NCBI RefSeq assembly: GCF_003076515.1
Contig: NZ_CP022390.1
Span: 3,542,572-3,606,571, forward strand
Source: Alcaligenes aquatilis
Lineage (GTDB): Bacteria > Pseudomonadota > Gammaproteobacteria > Burkholderiales > Burkholderiaceae_B
DNA: 64,000 nt
Direction of reading: 5' to 3'
This document shows, one piece after another, positions 18,806-27,900 of the stretch. The position numbers and the translations under genes are program-made. Below the pieces are notes generated by a model that saw only the letters and a program-made list of their open reading frames with translations, was not told where the DNA came from and searched no databases. Within the stretch, counting starts at the first letter, position 1. Each line of letters opens with the position of its first letter.

Positions 18806-20074
18806 ATGGAGCTAAAGACTCGCTGCCCCCGTTGCGGGACATCGTTTGCAGCCAGTGTAGAAACGCTGCAGCGCCGCCGAGGCTATATACGCTGTATTCA
18901 ATGTGCGCATATCTTCGATGGCTTTGAAGAGGTCATTGATGATCAAGCTCCTGAGCCTTCTTATCGTTCCCCGCTTGTACCGGTTCAGACCGAGCCGCGT
19001 CTGGGGCCTGAACCATTGGCCTCACACCGGCAAGAGCAGGTGCAGACAGTGGACTTGCAAAGCCCTATTCCAGGGCCGCGTTTTGTAGAGCATTCTCGTC
19101 ACGCACCACCGCGTGATGAAGGCACTGCGCACGACTCCTTGCAGGTACGCAAATTTCCCGACTCCATTCTGGCACAGGCGCCGCTTACGCCGGCAGCGTC
19201 TTCTGTTAATGCTGCGGAGCCTTTTGTGCGGCTGGCAGAACCGTCTGTTGAGTCTATAGAGCCCTCTTTGCGGCCGTCAGAACCTTCTGTCATCCGCGCC
19301 CGCTCTCGAGCCGAGCCTGTAACCAGGGGGGATCAAGACGCTGCTTTTTTTGTATCGGCCGGCACCGCCGCTGAACCAGAGGGTGGACACCATATTGGCC
19401 AGGCTCCCTGGTCGGCTGCCGAGCCCCAATTCAGTGTGGGGGATCGTGCCAGTGCTTTGCGTGCGTCTTTCCCCTCACGGCAGGCTGACGGCACCCACGA
19501 TGATGATGGGGACCACGTCCAGCAAGGTTGGGTGATTGATCCCAACCCCGCCTTGCAACGCGAGACGCGTTACGAGGGTGAGGCCAGTTTTGGCCAGCGT
19601 GTGGGTTCGCTGATCTGGACCAGCTTGTGTGTCCTTGGCATTGTCGTGTTCGTATTGCAGCTGATGTACGTGTATCGCGTGCAGATTGTCAGCCAGATAC
19701 CGATGCTGCGGCCCGTGTTTGAGCGTACTTGCCAGACCTTGTCGTGCAAGGTGCCCTACGAGCGCCGTCTGGACCAGATCCGTGTACAGGCTTCGGCTTT
19801 GCATAAAGCGCCGAATCAGCCAGGGCAATCTACGTTGGGTTTTACGCTGCGCAACGAGTTTGAGCGGCCCCAGGAGTGGCCGACACTGGTTCTGGACTTG
19901 AAAGATTTTTCCGGAGCCTTGATCGCCCGGCGCAATATCGCGCCCGATCAGTATCTGGCTCCCGAGCGACGCGAGCCCGCGTTTGCAGCGCGCAGTGAAA
20001 TTATGGTGCGTCTGCCTTTGAATACCGGGCCGCTCCAGGTTAATGGCTACCAGATTAGCCCTTTTTTTCCATAA
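18806..20074 (+). CDS. MJ0042-type zinc-ribbon / DUF3426 membrane protein
   Basis: This 422-residue protein is of unknown function. The N-terminus is a zinc ribbon with two CxxC pairs (CPRC at residues 8-11 and CIQC near residue 32). A long low-complexity linker rich in Pro, Glu and Ser follows and contains loose repeats of EPSV/EPSL (about residues 130-170). One membrane helix (LIWTSLCVLGIVVFVLQLMYVY, about residue 270) precedes the DUF3426 C-terminal domain with LGFTLRNEFERPQEWPTLVL. The order prmA-DUF3426 is conserved in Burkholderiales as far as I know. The topology suggests a cytoplasmic ribbon and a periplasmic C-terminus. Confidence 0.85.
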   Translation: MELKTRCPRCGTSFAASVETLQRRRGYIRCIQCAHIFDGFEEVIDDQAPEPSYRSPLVPVQTEPRLGPEPLASHRQEQVQTVDLQSPIPGPRFVEHSRHAPPRDEGTAHDSLQVRKFPDSILAQAPLTPAASSVNAAEPFVRLAEPSVESIEPSLRPSEPSVIRARSRAEPVTRGDQDAAFFVSAGTAAEPEGGHHIGQAPWSAAEPQFSVGDRASALRASFPSRQADGTHDDDGDHVQQGWVIDPNPALQRETRYEGEASFGQRVGSLIWTSLCVLGIVVFVLQLMYVYRVQIVSQIPMLRPVFERTCQTLSCKVPYERRLDQIRVQASALHKAPNQPGQSTLGFTLRNEFERPQEWPTLVLDLKDFSGALIARRNIAPDQYLAPERREPAFAARSEIMVRLPLNTGPLQVNGYQISPFFP

Positions 20075-20082
20075 GGTAATTT

Positions 20083-21024
20083 ATGACCGAGCGAGTGCTG
20101 GTATGTGGTTCGATCGCGTTTGATACGATCGCGGTTTTCGAGGGGTACTTCAAAGATCACATCTTGCCCGATAGCATCAAAACCCTGAGTGTGTCCTTTT
20201 TTGTGCCCAGTTTGCGTAAAGAGTGGGGTGGCTGTGCTGGCAACATGGCCTACACATTAAATATGTTGGGTGGCCGTCCTGTGCCCGTGGGGGCGGTAGG
20301 TAGTGATGGTGTGGATTATGTGCAGCGTCTGCAGAATCTGGGTATTGATACCAGCATGGTGCGCGTGATGCCTGATATGTTCACCCCTCAGTGCTTTATC
20401 ACTACAGACTTGGCTGCCAGCCAGATTACCTCTTTCCACCCGGGTGCCATGATCAGTTCGGCCCAAATTGATCTGTCCGGTCAAGAAGCGGCGTGGGGCA
20501 TTGTGGCTCCGGACTCCAAAGATGGTATGTTTGCGCATGCTCGTCGCCTGAACGCACAAGGCACGCCGTTCATTTTCGACTTGGGCCAAGCCATGCCTTT
20601 GTTTACGGGCGAAGATCTGCTGGAAATGTTGGAACTGTGTCAAGTTCTTACGGCGAACGAATATGAAGCCGAAGTCATTGAGCAACGTACCGCCAAGAGC
20701 ATGGCCGAGATCGCACAGGGTTTGCAGGCCGCTATTGTGACGCGTGGGGAGTATGGAAGCACGCTTTACCACAACGGGCAGGCTTATGACATTGCCCCTG
20801 TGCCAGTGGACCATGTGGTTGATCCTACCGGCTGTGGCGATGCCCATCGCGCAGGTTTGTTATATGGACTTACAAAAGGTTGGAGCTGGCAGGAGGCTTG
20901 CTGCTTGGGCAACTTGATGGGCAGTATTAAAATCCAGGTCGATGGCCCGCAAAATCATGAATTTAAACGGTCAGATATCTCGGCCATGCTAAAACAGCAC
21001 TATGGGATTGAGCGCAGTCTGTAA
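20083..21024 (+). CDS. PfkB-family carbohydrate/nucleoside kinase
   Basis: This 313-residue ribokinase-fold enzyme starts VLVCGSIAFDTIAVFEGYF. The GGCAGNMAYTLNMLGG glycine motif near residue 50 and the anion hole DPTGCGDAHRAGLLYG, with catalytic base D253, are both intact. It resembles the adenosine-kinase-like branch, but the substrate cannot be fixed from sequence. It starts 8 bp after the DUF3426 gene and is probably co-transcribed with it. Confidence 0.87.
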   Translation: MTERVLVCGSIAFDTIAVFEGYFKDHILPDSIKTLSVSFFVPSLRKEWGGCAGNMAYTLNMLGGRPVPVGAVGSDGVDYVQRLQNLGIDTSMVRVMPDMFTPQCFITTDLAASQITSFHPGAMISSAQIDLSGQEAAWGIVAPDSKDGMFAHARRLNAQGTPFIFDLGQAMPLFTGEDLLEMLELCQVLTANEYEAEVIEQRTAKSMAEIAQGLQAAIVTRGEYGSTLYHNGQAYDIAPVPVDHVVDPTGCGDAHRAGLLYGLTKGWSWQEACCLGNLMGSIKIQVDGPQNHEFKRSDISAMLKQHYGIERSL

Positions 21025-21081
21025 GATTGCGTTCTACCATTTTTTATGGTTCGGCCAGCTACGTTTTTTGGAGTAAACCGT

Positions 21082-21573
21082 ATGTACGTCTCTTTTTTTG
21101 ATCGACCCAAAGTGCGTCTGCTGGTAGTGGCAAGCTTGGCGGCCCCGGTGTTTTTGTTGGCCGGTTGTGCCAATAAATCAGCATCCAGCTCGGTGTACAG
21201 CTACGGTCAGGCTCAGCGAGAGCAAATCGTGCGTTTGGGTACCGTTGTTTCGGTACGCGCTGTCACTATTCAGGAAGATCAGAACTCCGGCGTGGGCACC
21301 GTCGGTGGCGCGGCCTTGGGTGGAGTGGCCGCCAGCAGCATTGGTGGTGGCCGTGGCAGCATCCTGGCAAGTATTGGTGGTGCTATTTTGGGTGGTCTGG
21401 TTGGTAATGCGGTTGAAAACCGCATGGGCAAGACCCAGGGGCTGGAGATCACGGTGCAACTGGATAATGGCGAAACCCGTGTGGTGGCTCAGGAAGCCGA
21501 CGTTCCTCTGTCCGTAGGTCAGCGTGTCCGTATGCTTAGCGGTAACGGCCCAACTCGTGTGGTGCCGATGTAA
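21082..21573 (+). CDS. Glycine-zipper outer-membrane lipoprotein (SlyB/Pcp-like)
   Basis: This 163-residue lipoprotein has the signal FLLAGCANKS, with the lipobox cysteine near residue 32. The glycine-zipper segment is visible as GGAALGGVAASSIGGGRGS and AILGGLVGNAVENRMG, followed by a small beta domain with LDNGETRVVAQE. Such proteins sit in the outer membrane and are linked with envelope stress or Mg2+ limitation in other bacteria. The ATG at 21082 has GGAG 9 nt upstream. Confidence 0.88.
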   Translation: MYVSFFDRPKVRLLVVASLAAPVFLLAGCANKSASSSVYSYGQAQREQIVRLGTVVSVRAVTIQEDQNSGVGTVGGAALGGVAASSIGGGRGSILASIGGAILGGLVGNAVENRMGKTQGLEITVQLDNGETRVVAQEADVPLSVGQRVRMLSGNGPTRVVPM

Positions 21574-21599
21574 TCAAGGCCTCAGGGCTTTGCGCACAC

Positions 21600-21626
21600 A
21601 AAACCCGGCCAATGGCCGGGTTTTTC
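21600..21626. terminator. Bidirectional terminator
   Basis: A 10-bp perfect stem AAACCCGGCC (21601-21610) / GGCCGGGTTT (21614-21623) closes a 3-nt loop, with T's after it and A's before it. It serves the lipoprotein gene and the convergent alkA-ogt fusion. Confidence 0.85.
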
Positions 21627-21649
21627 ATGTCTGCTAAAAAGTCGTGCCT

Positions 21650-22873
21650 CTATTGTGCGCGTTCACGCTCCAGCAAGGTTTTCTTGCGCTCCAGTCCCCA
21701 GCGATAGCCTGCCAGATCACCGCTTTGTCGCAAGACTCGATGGCAGGGGATGGCAATGGCCAGAATATTGCTGGCACAGGCTCGTGCGACTGCACGGGCT
21801 CCATTGGGCATATTCAAGCGTTTGGCAAGCTCGGTATAGCTTAAGGTCTGGCCTGCCGGGATCTGACGCAGAAACTCCCAGACACGCTGTTGAAAGGCGG
21901 TGCCTTGAATGTCCAGGGGCAGATCTAAGCCTTGGGTCGGTTCTTCTACCATAGCCAGTACTTGAGCGACCCGCTGATTGAATAGGGAATCTGCACCAAT
22001 CAGTTCGGCAGTCTTGAAGCGATCCTGCAACTGTTCCAGCAAGATGTTGGGATCATCGCCTAAAGCAATGGCACAAATCCCGCGCTCGCTTTCTGCGACC
22101 ATCAGTGCTCCCAAGCTGGATTGGGTAATTGCAAAACGAATTGGCTTGCCTGGGCCTTGTGGGCGAGGCGTTTTGGCCTGCAGGCGTTGACTTCGATGTA
22201 CCTTGTTTGGGGCAGGAGCCGCTACGGGTGTGTGTTTGGGCATACGCCACAAATACCATGATGCGACGCTGCGATAGGGGGCCCAGGCTTGGCCAATGTC
22301 ACGTAAAGCTCGGGCTGAGGGGGCTTTGTCCAGGCGCTTTAAATGGCGATAGCCCTCCCGCACCCCAAAGTCGTCTGCAGGCAAAATATCCTCGTGTTCC
22401 AGTGTGTACATCATCATCATTTCCACCGTCCAGCGGCCTATGCCGCGTAGCGTGGTCAATTGCTTGATCAGCTCTTCATCAGGCATTTGCAAAGCGGTGG
22501 CCTGATCGGGAATGATGCCATCCAAACGCGCCTGAGCCAGCCCCAAAATACTGTTGGCCTTGGCGCCGGACAAGCCACAAGCACGCAAGGTTTCATAGGG
22601 AGTGGCCAGCACCTGTTCAGGTGTTGGGCAGTGGCCGTGCGGATAAATATCAATCAGGCGTTGCAGGATGCGTTCAGCCGCACGGGTGTGCAATTGCTGA
22701 TACACCACCGAGCGGATCAGGGCCTCGTAGGGGTCGCGCTCGGGGCGCGGTTGATGGATGCAAGGGCCCACATGGGTGACCAAGGCTTGCCAGTCCGGGT
22801 CCAGTGCGGCCAGGAATTGTTCGGCCTCGCGGTAGCGGTGGGCCCGGTCCTGTTTTGATGGAAGACGAGTCAT
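21650..22873 (-). CDS. Fused DNA-3-methyladenine glycosylase (AlkA-type) and O6-methylguanine-DNA methyltransferase
   Basis: One 407-residue protein combines two alkylation-repair activities. The N-terminal half (about 1-225) is an HhH-GPD glycosylase: helix-hairpin-helix LTTLRGIGRWTVEMMMMYTL, then LPADDFGV with the catalytic aspartate at D167 or D168. A basic Pro/Lys/Arg linker (PNKVHRSQRLQAKTPRPQGP) follows. The C-terminal part (about 250-405) is an Ogt-type methyltransferase with FQQRVWEFLRQIPAGQTLSY and the acceptor PCHRV, cysteine C377. The frame is continuous through the junction. The ATG of MTRLPSKQDRAH was chosen over an upstream ATG at 22927. Confidence 0.9.
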   Translation of the reverse strand: MTRLPSKQDRAHRYREAEQFLAALDPDWQALVTHVGPCIHQPRPERDPYEALIRSVVYQQLHTRAAERILQRLIDIYPHGHCPTPEQVLATPYETLRACGLSGAKANSILGLAQARLDGIIPDQATALQMPDEELIKQLTTLRGIGRWTVEMMMMYTLEHEDILPADDFGVREGYRHLKRLDKAPSARALRDIGQAWAPYRSVASWYLWRMPKHTPVAAPAPNKVHRSQRLQAKTPRPQGPGKPIRFAITQSSLGALMVAESERGICAIALGDDPNILLEQLQDRFKTAELIGADSLFNQRVAQVLAMVEEPTQGLDLPLDIQGTAFQQRVWEFLRQIPAGQTLSYTELAKRLNMPNGARAVARACASNILAIAIPCHRVLRQSGDLAGYRWGLERKKTLLERERAQ

Positions 22874-23115
22874 GGAAGTGGTGTGCTGATTGGCGATGAG
22901 ACCAGTATAAAGTCCGCCTTGGGACAAGACACCCTGGTTCTTGCTCTTGAATTCGGGGCAGGAAAGGAAGGTTTTTTCCAGACTTTGGAGGAGATCAGCC
23001 TAATTCAGAATGAGTTTGTTTGCTTGAATATGGCTGCGGGTTGCCGTGTTCTAGAGGATGACTCTGATGCGGTTCAGAAAGTTGGCAAATATCAAGCATG
23101 GCGACGCATCAAAGT

Positions 23116-23145
23116 AAAAAACCTGGGCGTGGCCCAGGTTTTTTT
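23116..23145. terminator. Intrinsic terminator after yggT
   Basis: The stem AACCTGGGC (23120-23128) / GCCCAGGTT (23132-23140) is flanked by A's on the left and T's on the right. On the minus strand it follows the yggT stop by about 20 bp. The 240 bp between it and the alkA-ogt start contain no convincing gene. Confidence 0.8.
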
Positions 23146-23165
23146 AAGCGTGCAGCGTGTCGTGC

Positions 23166-23729
23166 TTAGATTGGCACCAGGCTGAAAGCCGTGCGCGTGA
23201 TAACCATATTAAGCACTTGGGTCAGCAGCAAGATGACCAGCGGCGACAGATCCAGGCCACCCAAGTCGGGCAGGACACGGCGTATCGGGTCCAGCAAGGG
23301 GGCAGTAATCGAGCGCAGCAAAGGCATGCTGGGTGATTGTGGCTGAATCCAGGATAGCAGGGCTTGCAACAGCACAACCCAGAAGATCAGGCTCAAGGCC
23401 CAGCGCAGCAAGGTAAAGACGGCTGCCAGCAAGAACATGGGGAAGTTCGAGAGCATAGACATGGATCCGGTCAGCACCATCGCACTGAGGACCAGGTAGA
23501 CCAGTGCGCTTAGCCAGGCTGCGACCAAGGAGGTCCAGTCCCAACGGTTGCCGCTTTTGATCACGCGCCGCAAAGGCATGACCAGCCAGTCCGTGACTTT
23601 GAACATGGCTTGCGAATAAGGGTTGAAGGGATGGATTCTGAGCGCATAAACCCAGGCACGCAGTAGCAAAATCGTGCCCAGCAGCGACAGAACAATATGG
23701 ATTAGGAAGAGGGCGACTTCACTGAACAT
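23166..23729 (-). CDS. yggT: YggT family inner-membrane protein
   Basis: This 187-residue protein has two YGGT repeats, each of two hydrophobic helices. Signature words are WVYALRIHPFNPYSQAMFK in the first repeat and LLSWIQPQSPSMPLLRSITA plus LLDPIRRVLPDLGGLDLSPL in the second. The function is not firmly known; the family has been linked with osmotic tolerance and cell division or shape. The start is at MFSEVALFLIHIV; a longer frame to 23774 is less likely. Confidence 0.92.
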   Translation of the reverse strand: MFSEVALFLIHIVLSLLGTILLLRAWVYALRIHPFNPYSQAMFKVTDWLVMPLRRVIKSGNRWDWTSLVAAWLSALVYLVLSAMVLTGSMSMLSNFPMFLLAAVFTLLRWALSLIFWVVLLQALLSWIQPQSPSMPLLRSITAPLLDPIRRVLPDLGGLDLSPLVILLLTQVLNMVITRTAFSLVPI

Positions 23730-23786
23730 AGTTGCTTGGTATGAATTGATGGGAGAGGGAATTGTCGCATGCAAGTGCTACAAACC

Positions 23787-23816
23787 AAAGAGCCACCCTG
23801 ACCAGGGTGGCTCTTT
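23787..23816. terminator. Hairpin terminator between yggT and the histone-like gene
   Basis: A perfect 13-bp stem (23787-23799 / 23804-23816) closes a GACC loop. It lies just after the histone-like gene stop on the minus strand. The T-run is short, so a terminator is likely but not certain. Confidence 0.7.
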
Positions 23817-23843
23817 GGGGAAAAATATAAAAGCGGCGTGTGA

Positions 23844-24683
23844 TTAAGGACGCTTGCCAGTTGGGAAGGGCCAGGAGCCAGCGGGGTTGACGTCGTCGCG
23901 CAGCGGTTCGGCTGGTGATGCTGCCGTTTTGCTCGCTTTGCGGGCTGCGGTTTTATTACCTACCTTAGCGGTGGTTTTAGGCGTTGTGCTGGTCTTTGGG
24001 GTCTTGGTTTCTGCGGTCACGGATTTAACTTCTTTCTTCTTTGGAGCTACGGGTTTCTTGGCACTGGCAGCAGGACTGGCTTTTTTTGCCGCGGTCTTTA
24101 CTGCTGCTTTGGTGCCGGCTTTAGTGGCAGGTTTTGCTGCCGCCTTGCTGGGAGTGGCTTTTTTGGCCACGGGTTTGCTTGCCTTGGTGCTGGCCGTTTT
24201 TTTTGCGGCAGCGGGGGCAGCAGGTTTTTTAGGAGCAGATTTAGCGCTGGATGCTTTGGGCGCAGTCGCTTTCTTAGCTACTGTTTTTTTAGCGACGGCC
24301 TTTTTGGCCACGGCTTTTTTAGCGACCGTTTTTTTCGCTGCTGTTTTTTTGGCTACGGTTTTTACGGCGGCTGTTTTGGTCGCGGTAGCTTTGACCGTCG
24401 TGTTCTTTGCCGCAGTGGTTTTCTTCACCGCTGCTTTTTTCGCAACCGTTTTCTTGGCCGGTGCGCTGGTTGCAGACTTGGCAGGCGCTTTTACAGCAGC
24501 CTTGCTGGTCTTGGTCGCAGTGGTTTTAGTGGGGGACTTTTGGGCAGCGGTTTTGCTGCTGGGACTGGTCTTGGTAGCGGAAGCTTTTACTGGTGCTGTA
24601 GCGGGCTTGGCTGGCGTTGCTTTTTTGGGGCTAGCTGTTTTGGTGCTTGCTGCTTTTGCTGCGCCTTTCTTGGCTGTTGCCAT
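23844..24683 (-). CDS. Lysine/alanine-rich histone H1-like (AlgP-type) nucleoid protein
   Basis: This 279-residue protein is made almost wholly of Lys, Ala, Thr, Ser and Pro. Its core holds many repeats of the form AKK(T/A)(V/A), e.g. KKTVAKKAVAKKAVAKK, typical of eukaryotic H1-like tails found in Bordetella BpH1-type and Pseudomonas AlgP-type proteins. The last 23 residues differ in nature (EPLRDDVNPAGSWPFPTGKR) and look like a conserved tag. The start at MATAKKGAAK fits AAGGAG 7 nt upstream; an ATG two codons earlier is too close. It probably binds DNA without sequence preference. Confidence 0.85.
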   Translation of the reverse strand: MATAKKGAAKAASTKTASPKKATPAKPATAPVKASATKTSPSSKTAAQKSPTKTTATKTSKAAVKAPAKSATSAPAKKTVAKKAAVKKTTAAKNTTVKATATKTAAVKTVAKKTAAKKTVAKKAVAKKAVAKKTVAKKATAPKASSAKSAPKKPAAPAAAKKTASTKASKPVAKKATPSKAAAKPATKAGTKAAVKTAAKKASPAASAKKPVAPKKKEVKSVTAETKTPKTSTTPKTTAKVGNKTAARKASKTAASPAEPLRDDVNPAGSWPFPTGKRP

Positions 24684-24773
24684 GATCATGCTCCTTGAGA
24701 ACAAGTCTTTAGTTTGTCCACACCCATTTGACCTGGCCTGGAAAACTGCAATGGCCTTTTTCAAATGACGCAG

Positions 24774-24799
24774 GCGTCTAAGGTTAATACCTTATACGC
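24774..24799. promoter_or_regulatory. 26-bp dyad upstream of the histone-like gene
   Basis: The dyad is GCGT-C-TAAGGT-TAAT-ACCTTA-T-ACGC, two nested arms of 4 and 6 bp. It lies about 90 bp upstream of the histone-like start and could be an operator or part of the 5' leader. The binding protein is unknown. Confidence 0.4.
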
Positions 24800-24925
24800 T
24801 TAGCAGTCTAACGCAAGCCCTTACACAGTCAAGTAATAATCATGTAGCACAAGCATATGGCTTTGTTAATCCCCGCTTGCTGTCTCCAATAAGTTGCGTT
24901 CTGTACCTGTGCCATCAATTCCCCC

Positions 24926-24955
24926 AAAAAAAAGCCCCGCATAGGCAGGGCTGAA
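24926..24955 (-). terminator. Terminator of the indolepyruvate oxidoreductase gene
   Basis: On the minus strand, AGCCC...GGGCT with additional GC pairs inside is followed by eight T's, about 45 bp after the stop of the oxidoreductase gene. Confidence 0.75.
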
Positions 24956-24995
24956 AGGGCAGGTTAATGGTTGCGACAGTCGTAGCGGGCAAGGC

Positions 24996-27900
24996 TTAGG
25001 CGGGAACCGCCTGAATTGTCAGACCTGTGTTTTTCAATTGCTGCGTTAACTCCGCGAACCGGGCTTCGTATTGCTTGGCTGACTCCATTTTCACGGGACC
25101 GAAGCCGCGCAATTGTTGGGGCAGTTCGGCCAGTTCCAATGCCGTGGCGTAGTTGGTCTGATCCAGATTCTTGCTCAAGCTGTTGAGCAGGCTCTGGTAT
25201 TCGCGCCAGAAGCGACGCTCCATACGGCGCTCATGGGTGTAGCCAAAGGGATCTAGCGGTGTGTTGCGCAGACCTTTGCCTTTGGCCATCCAGCGCAGCA
25301 AGGTGGCCGTGCGGGGGCCCAAGGTGATCTTGCGTGGGCGACCTGTGGCCGGATCACGGCGTGCCAGTAAAGGCGGTGCGAAATGAAAGCGCAAGGAGAA
25401 GTCGCCTTCAAATTGCTGTTCCAGATCCTGGCGGAACGCGGGCGAGCTAAATAGGCGAGCCACTTCGTACTCATCCTTGTAGGCCATTAGCTTGTACAAG
25501 CTGCGCGCGGCTTTTTCAGTCAAGACGGGACGCTGGCCAGGACGCAGTTTTTGTTCGGCTTCACGCAGCGCATGGATGGTGCTGGAAAAGCGCTGGGCAT
25601 AGGCGGCGTTCTGGTATTGCTCCAGGCTACTGGTGCAGCGCTGCATGATTTGTTCCAACGTTTCACGACGCTGCAAGGTTACGACTTGAGCGGCTGGAGC
25701 CAAAAGGCTGACCAATGCTTTTTCGTCGTGAGCCAGTACGCGCCCCAAATGGAAGGCATCCAGGTTGGCTTGAATAGCCACACCATTGAGGCGGATGGCC
25801 TGTTCAATCGCCGCGCTGCTGACGGGCAGGGAGCCTTGCTGCCACGCCATGCCCATCAGGAGCATGTTGGACAGCAGGCTATCGCCAAACAGCAGGGTGG
25901 CGGCCTGGTGAGCATTGAAAGAACGTACCTGGTTCTCGCCAGCGGTGGCCTTCAATTGACTCAGCAAGTGCTGTGCATCCAGCGGGGCATCGGGGTTGCG
26001 GGTGAATTCGGCGGTAGGGGCCAGGTATTCGTTGATGATGGCGTGAGTATGTCCAGGACGCAGGCAAGACAGGGCATTGGGGTGGGCGGCTGCCACCACG
26101 TCGCACAAAATGGCCAGGTCGGCCTGGCCGGGATCTACACGCACGGCACCTGTGTTCTCTTTGTTGGCTGACAGACGAATGTGGCTGATGACTGTGCCGC
26201 CTTTTTGCGCCAGACCTGTCATGTCCAGCACGGAGCTGGAGCGACCTTCCAGGTGCACGGCCATGGAGAGCACCGCACCAATGGTAATCACACCCGTCCC
26301 CCCCACGCCGGCCACAATCACATTGCAGTCGCGAGCTTGAATGGCAGCTTGCGGCAGCGTGTCCAGTTTGGCCAGCAACTGGGCCTTCATGTCGGCCTGA
26401 CCGTTTTGATCACCACGGCGCAGGGCTCCGCCCATCACCGACACAAAGCTGGGGCAGAAACCGTCCACGCAGGAGTAGTCCTTGTTACAGCTGGACTGGT
26501 CGATCTGACGCTTGCGACCCTCGGGCGTTTCAGCAGGCACAAGAGACAGGCAGTTCGATTGCACACCGCAATCCCCACAGCCTTCGCAGACCGCCTTATT
26601 AATAAAGAGGCGACGGGCAGGGTCGGGGTACTCGTTCTTTTTACGACGACGGCGCTTTTCAGCCGCACAGGTCTGGTCGTGAATCAAAATGGTGACGCCT
26701 GGGATTTCGCGCAGTTCGCGCTGTAAGCGGTCCAGCTCGCGACGATGATGAACGTCCACACCGGCAGGCAGGCTGACACCGCGATAGCGCTCGGGCTCAT
26801 CGGTGGTGATGACCACACGACGCGCACCTTCCCCAATGGTTTGCTGGCAAATGCGGGGCACAGAGATCGGGCCGTCAACGGGCTGACCGCCCGTCATGGC
26901 GACGGCATCGTTGAACAGAATCTTGTAGGTAATGTTGGCATTGGCGGCAATGGCCTGCCGAATCGCCAGATAGCCAGAGTGGAAGTAGGTGCCTTCACCC
27001 ATGTTCTGGAACATGTGGCCCGTTTGGATAAAGGGGGACAGGCCCACCCAGTCCGTGCCTTCACCACCCATTTGAGTCAGACCACGGGTTTTGCGGTCCA
27101 TCCAGGTCGCCATGTAATGACAACCCACACCGGCCATGGCCTGGCTGCCTTCGGGCACTTTGGTGGAGGTATTGTGCGGGCAGCCTGAACAGAAGTAGGG
27201 GCGGCGGGTCAGACCATTGGTGTCAATCGGTGCCAGGTTTTGCACCGTACAGGCAGGCAATTGCACATTGGCGTGATGGCTCAGCCAGCGACGCAGACCC
27301 ACGGCCACACGGGCAGGGCTGAGCTGACCATCAGCAGGAATCAGTACTTCATTTTCAATATCGCGCTTGCCCGACACAGTGGGGCGCTGGGCACGGTTAA
27401 AGAGCAGGTTCTTTAACTGGTCTTCAATGATCGGGCCTTTTTCTTCAATGACCAGAACGTGGTCCAGACCTTCAATAAAATCGTTCAGCGATTGCGGGTT
27501 AACTGGCCAGCTCAAACCGATTTTCAGATGACGAATGGCGGGCAGATCCTTCAGACTGCTGAGCTGTTGCAGTGCGTCCAGCGTGTCCAGTGTGGCTTTG
27601 CCGGTGGACACAATACCGATACGCGCATCAGGTGCCGCTTCAAGGATGCGGTCCAGGCTGTACTTGTGGGCAAACTCGCGCACGCTATCCAGGCGGGCAT
27701 CCAGAGTGCCTTCCATGGATGGCGTCAGGAATTTGCTGGGGTCATAGGGGTGTTTGCCGCCTTGCTTGTCGGCCAAGGCTGGGGCCAGATCATCCAAAGG
27801 GGTGATCTCGAAAGAGCGGCCGCTTTCCACGGTTTCGGTAATGGCTTTGAAGGCTACCCAGGAACCGGAGTAACGCGACAAGGCCCAAGCCCAAATGCCA

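Larger units (their letters stand above)
24684..24995. other. Non-coding interval with dyad and terminator
   Basis: This 312-bp stretch lies between two minus-strand genes. It holds the ribosome binding site of the histone-like gene, a 26-bp near-palindrome (24774-24799) and a terminator for the oxidoreductase gene (24926-24955). No convincing ORF is present. Confidence 0.6.

Noticed and set aside
22883..23185. 100-codon plus-strand frame between alkA-ogt and yggT
   Set aside because: It runs through the yggT terminator hairpin and has no recognisable domain or ribosome binding site.
23854..24768. 304-codon hydrophobic open frame antisense to the histone-like gene
   Set aside because: It is the mirror image of Lys/Ala repeats, which read as Phe/Leu/Ala/Val on the other strand; the sense frame has a good ribosome binding site and known family features.
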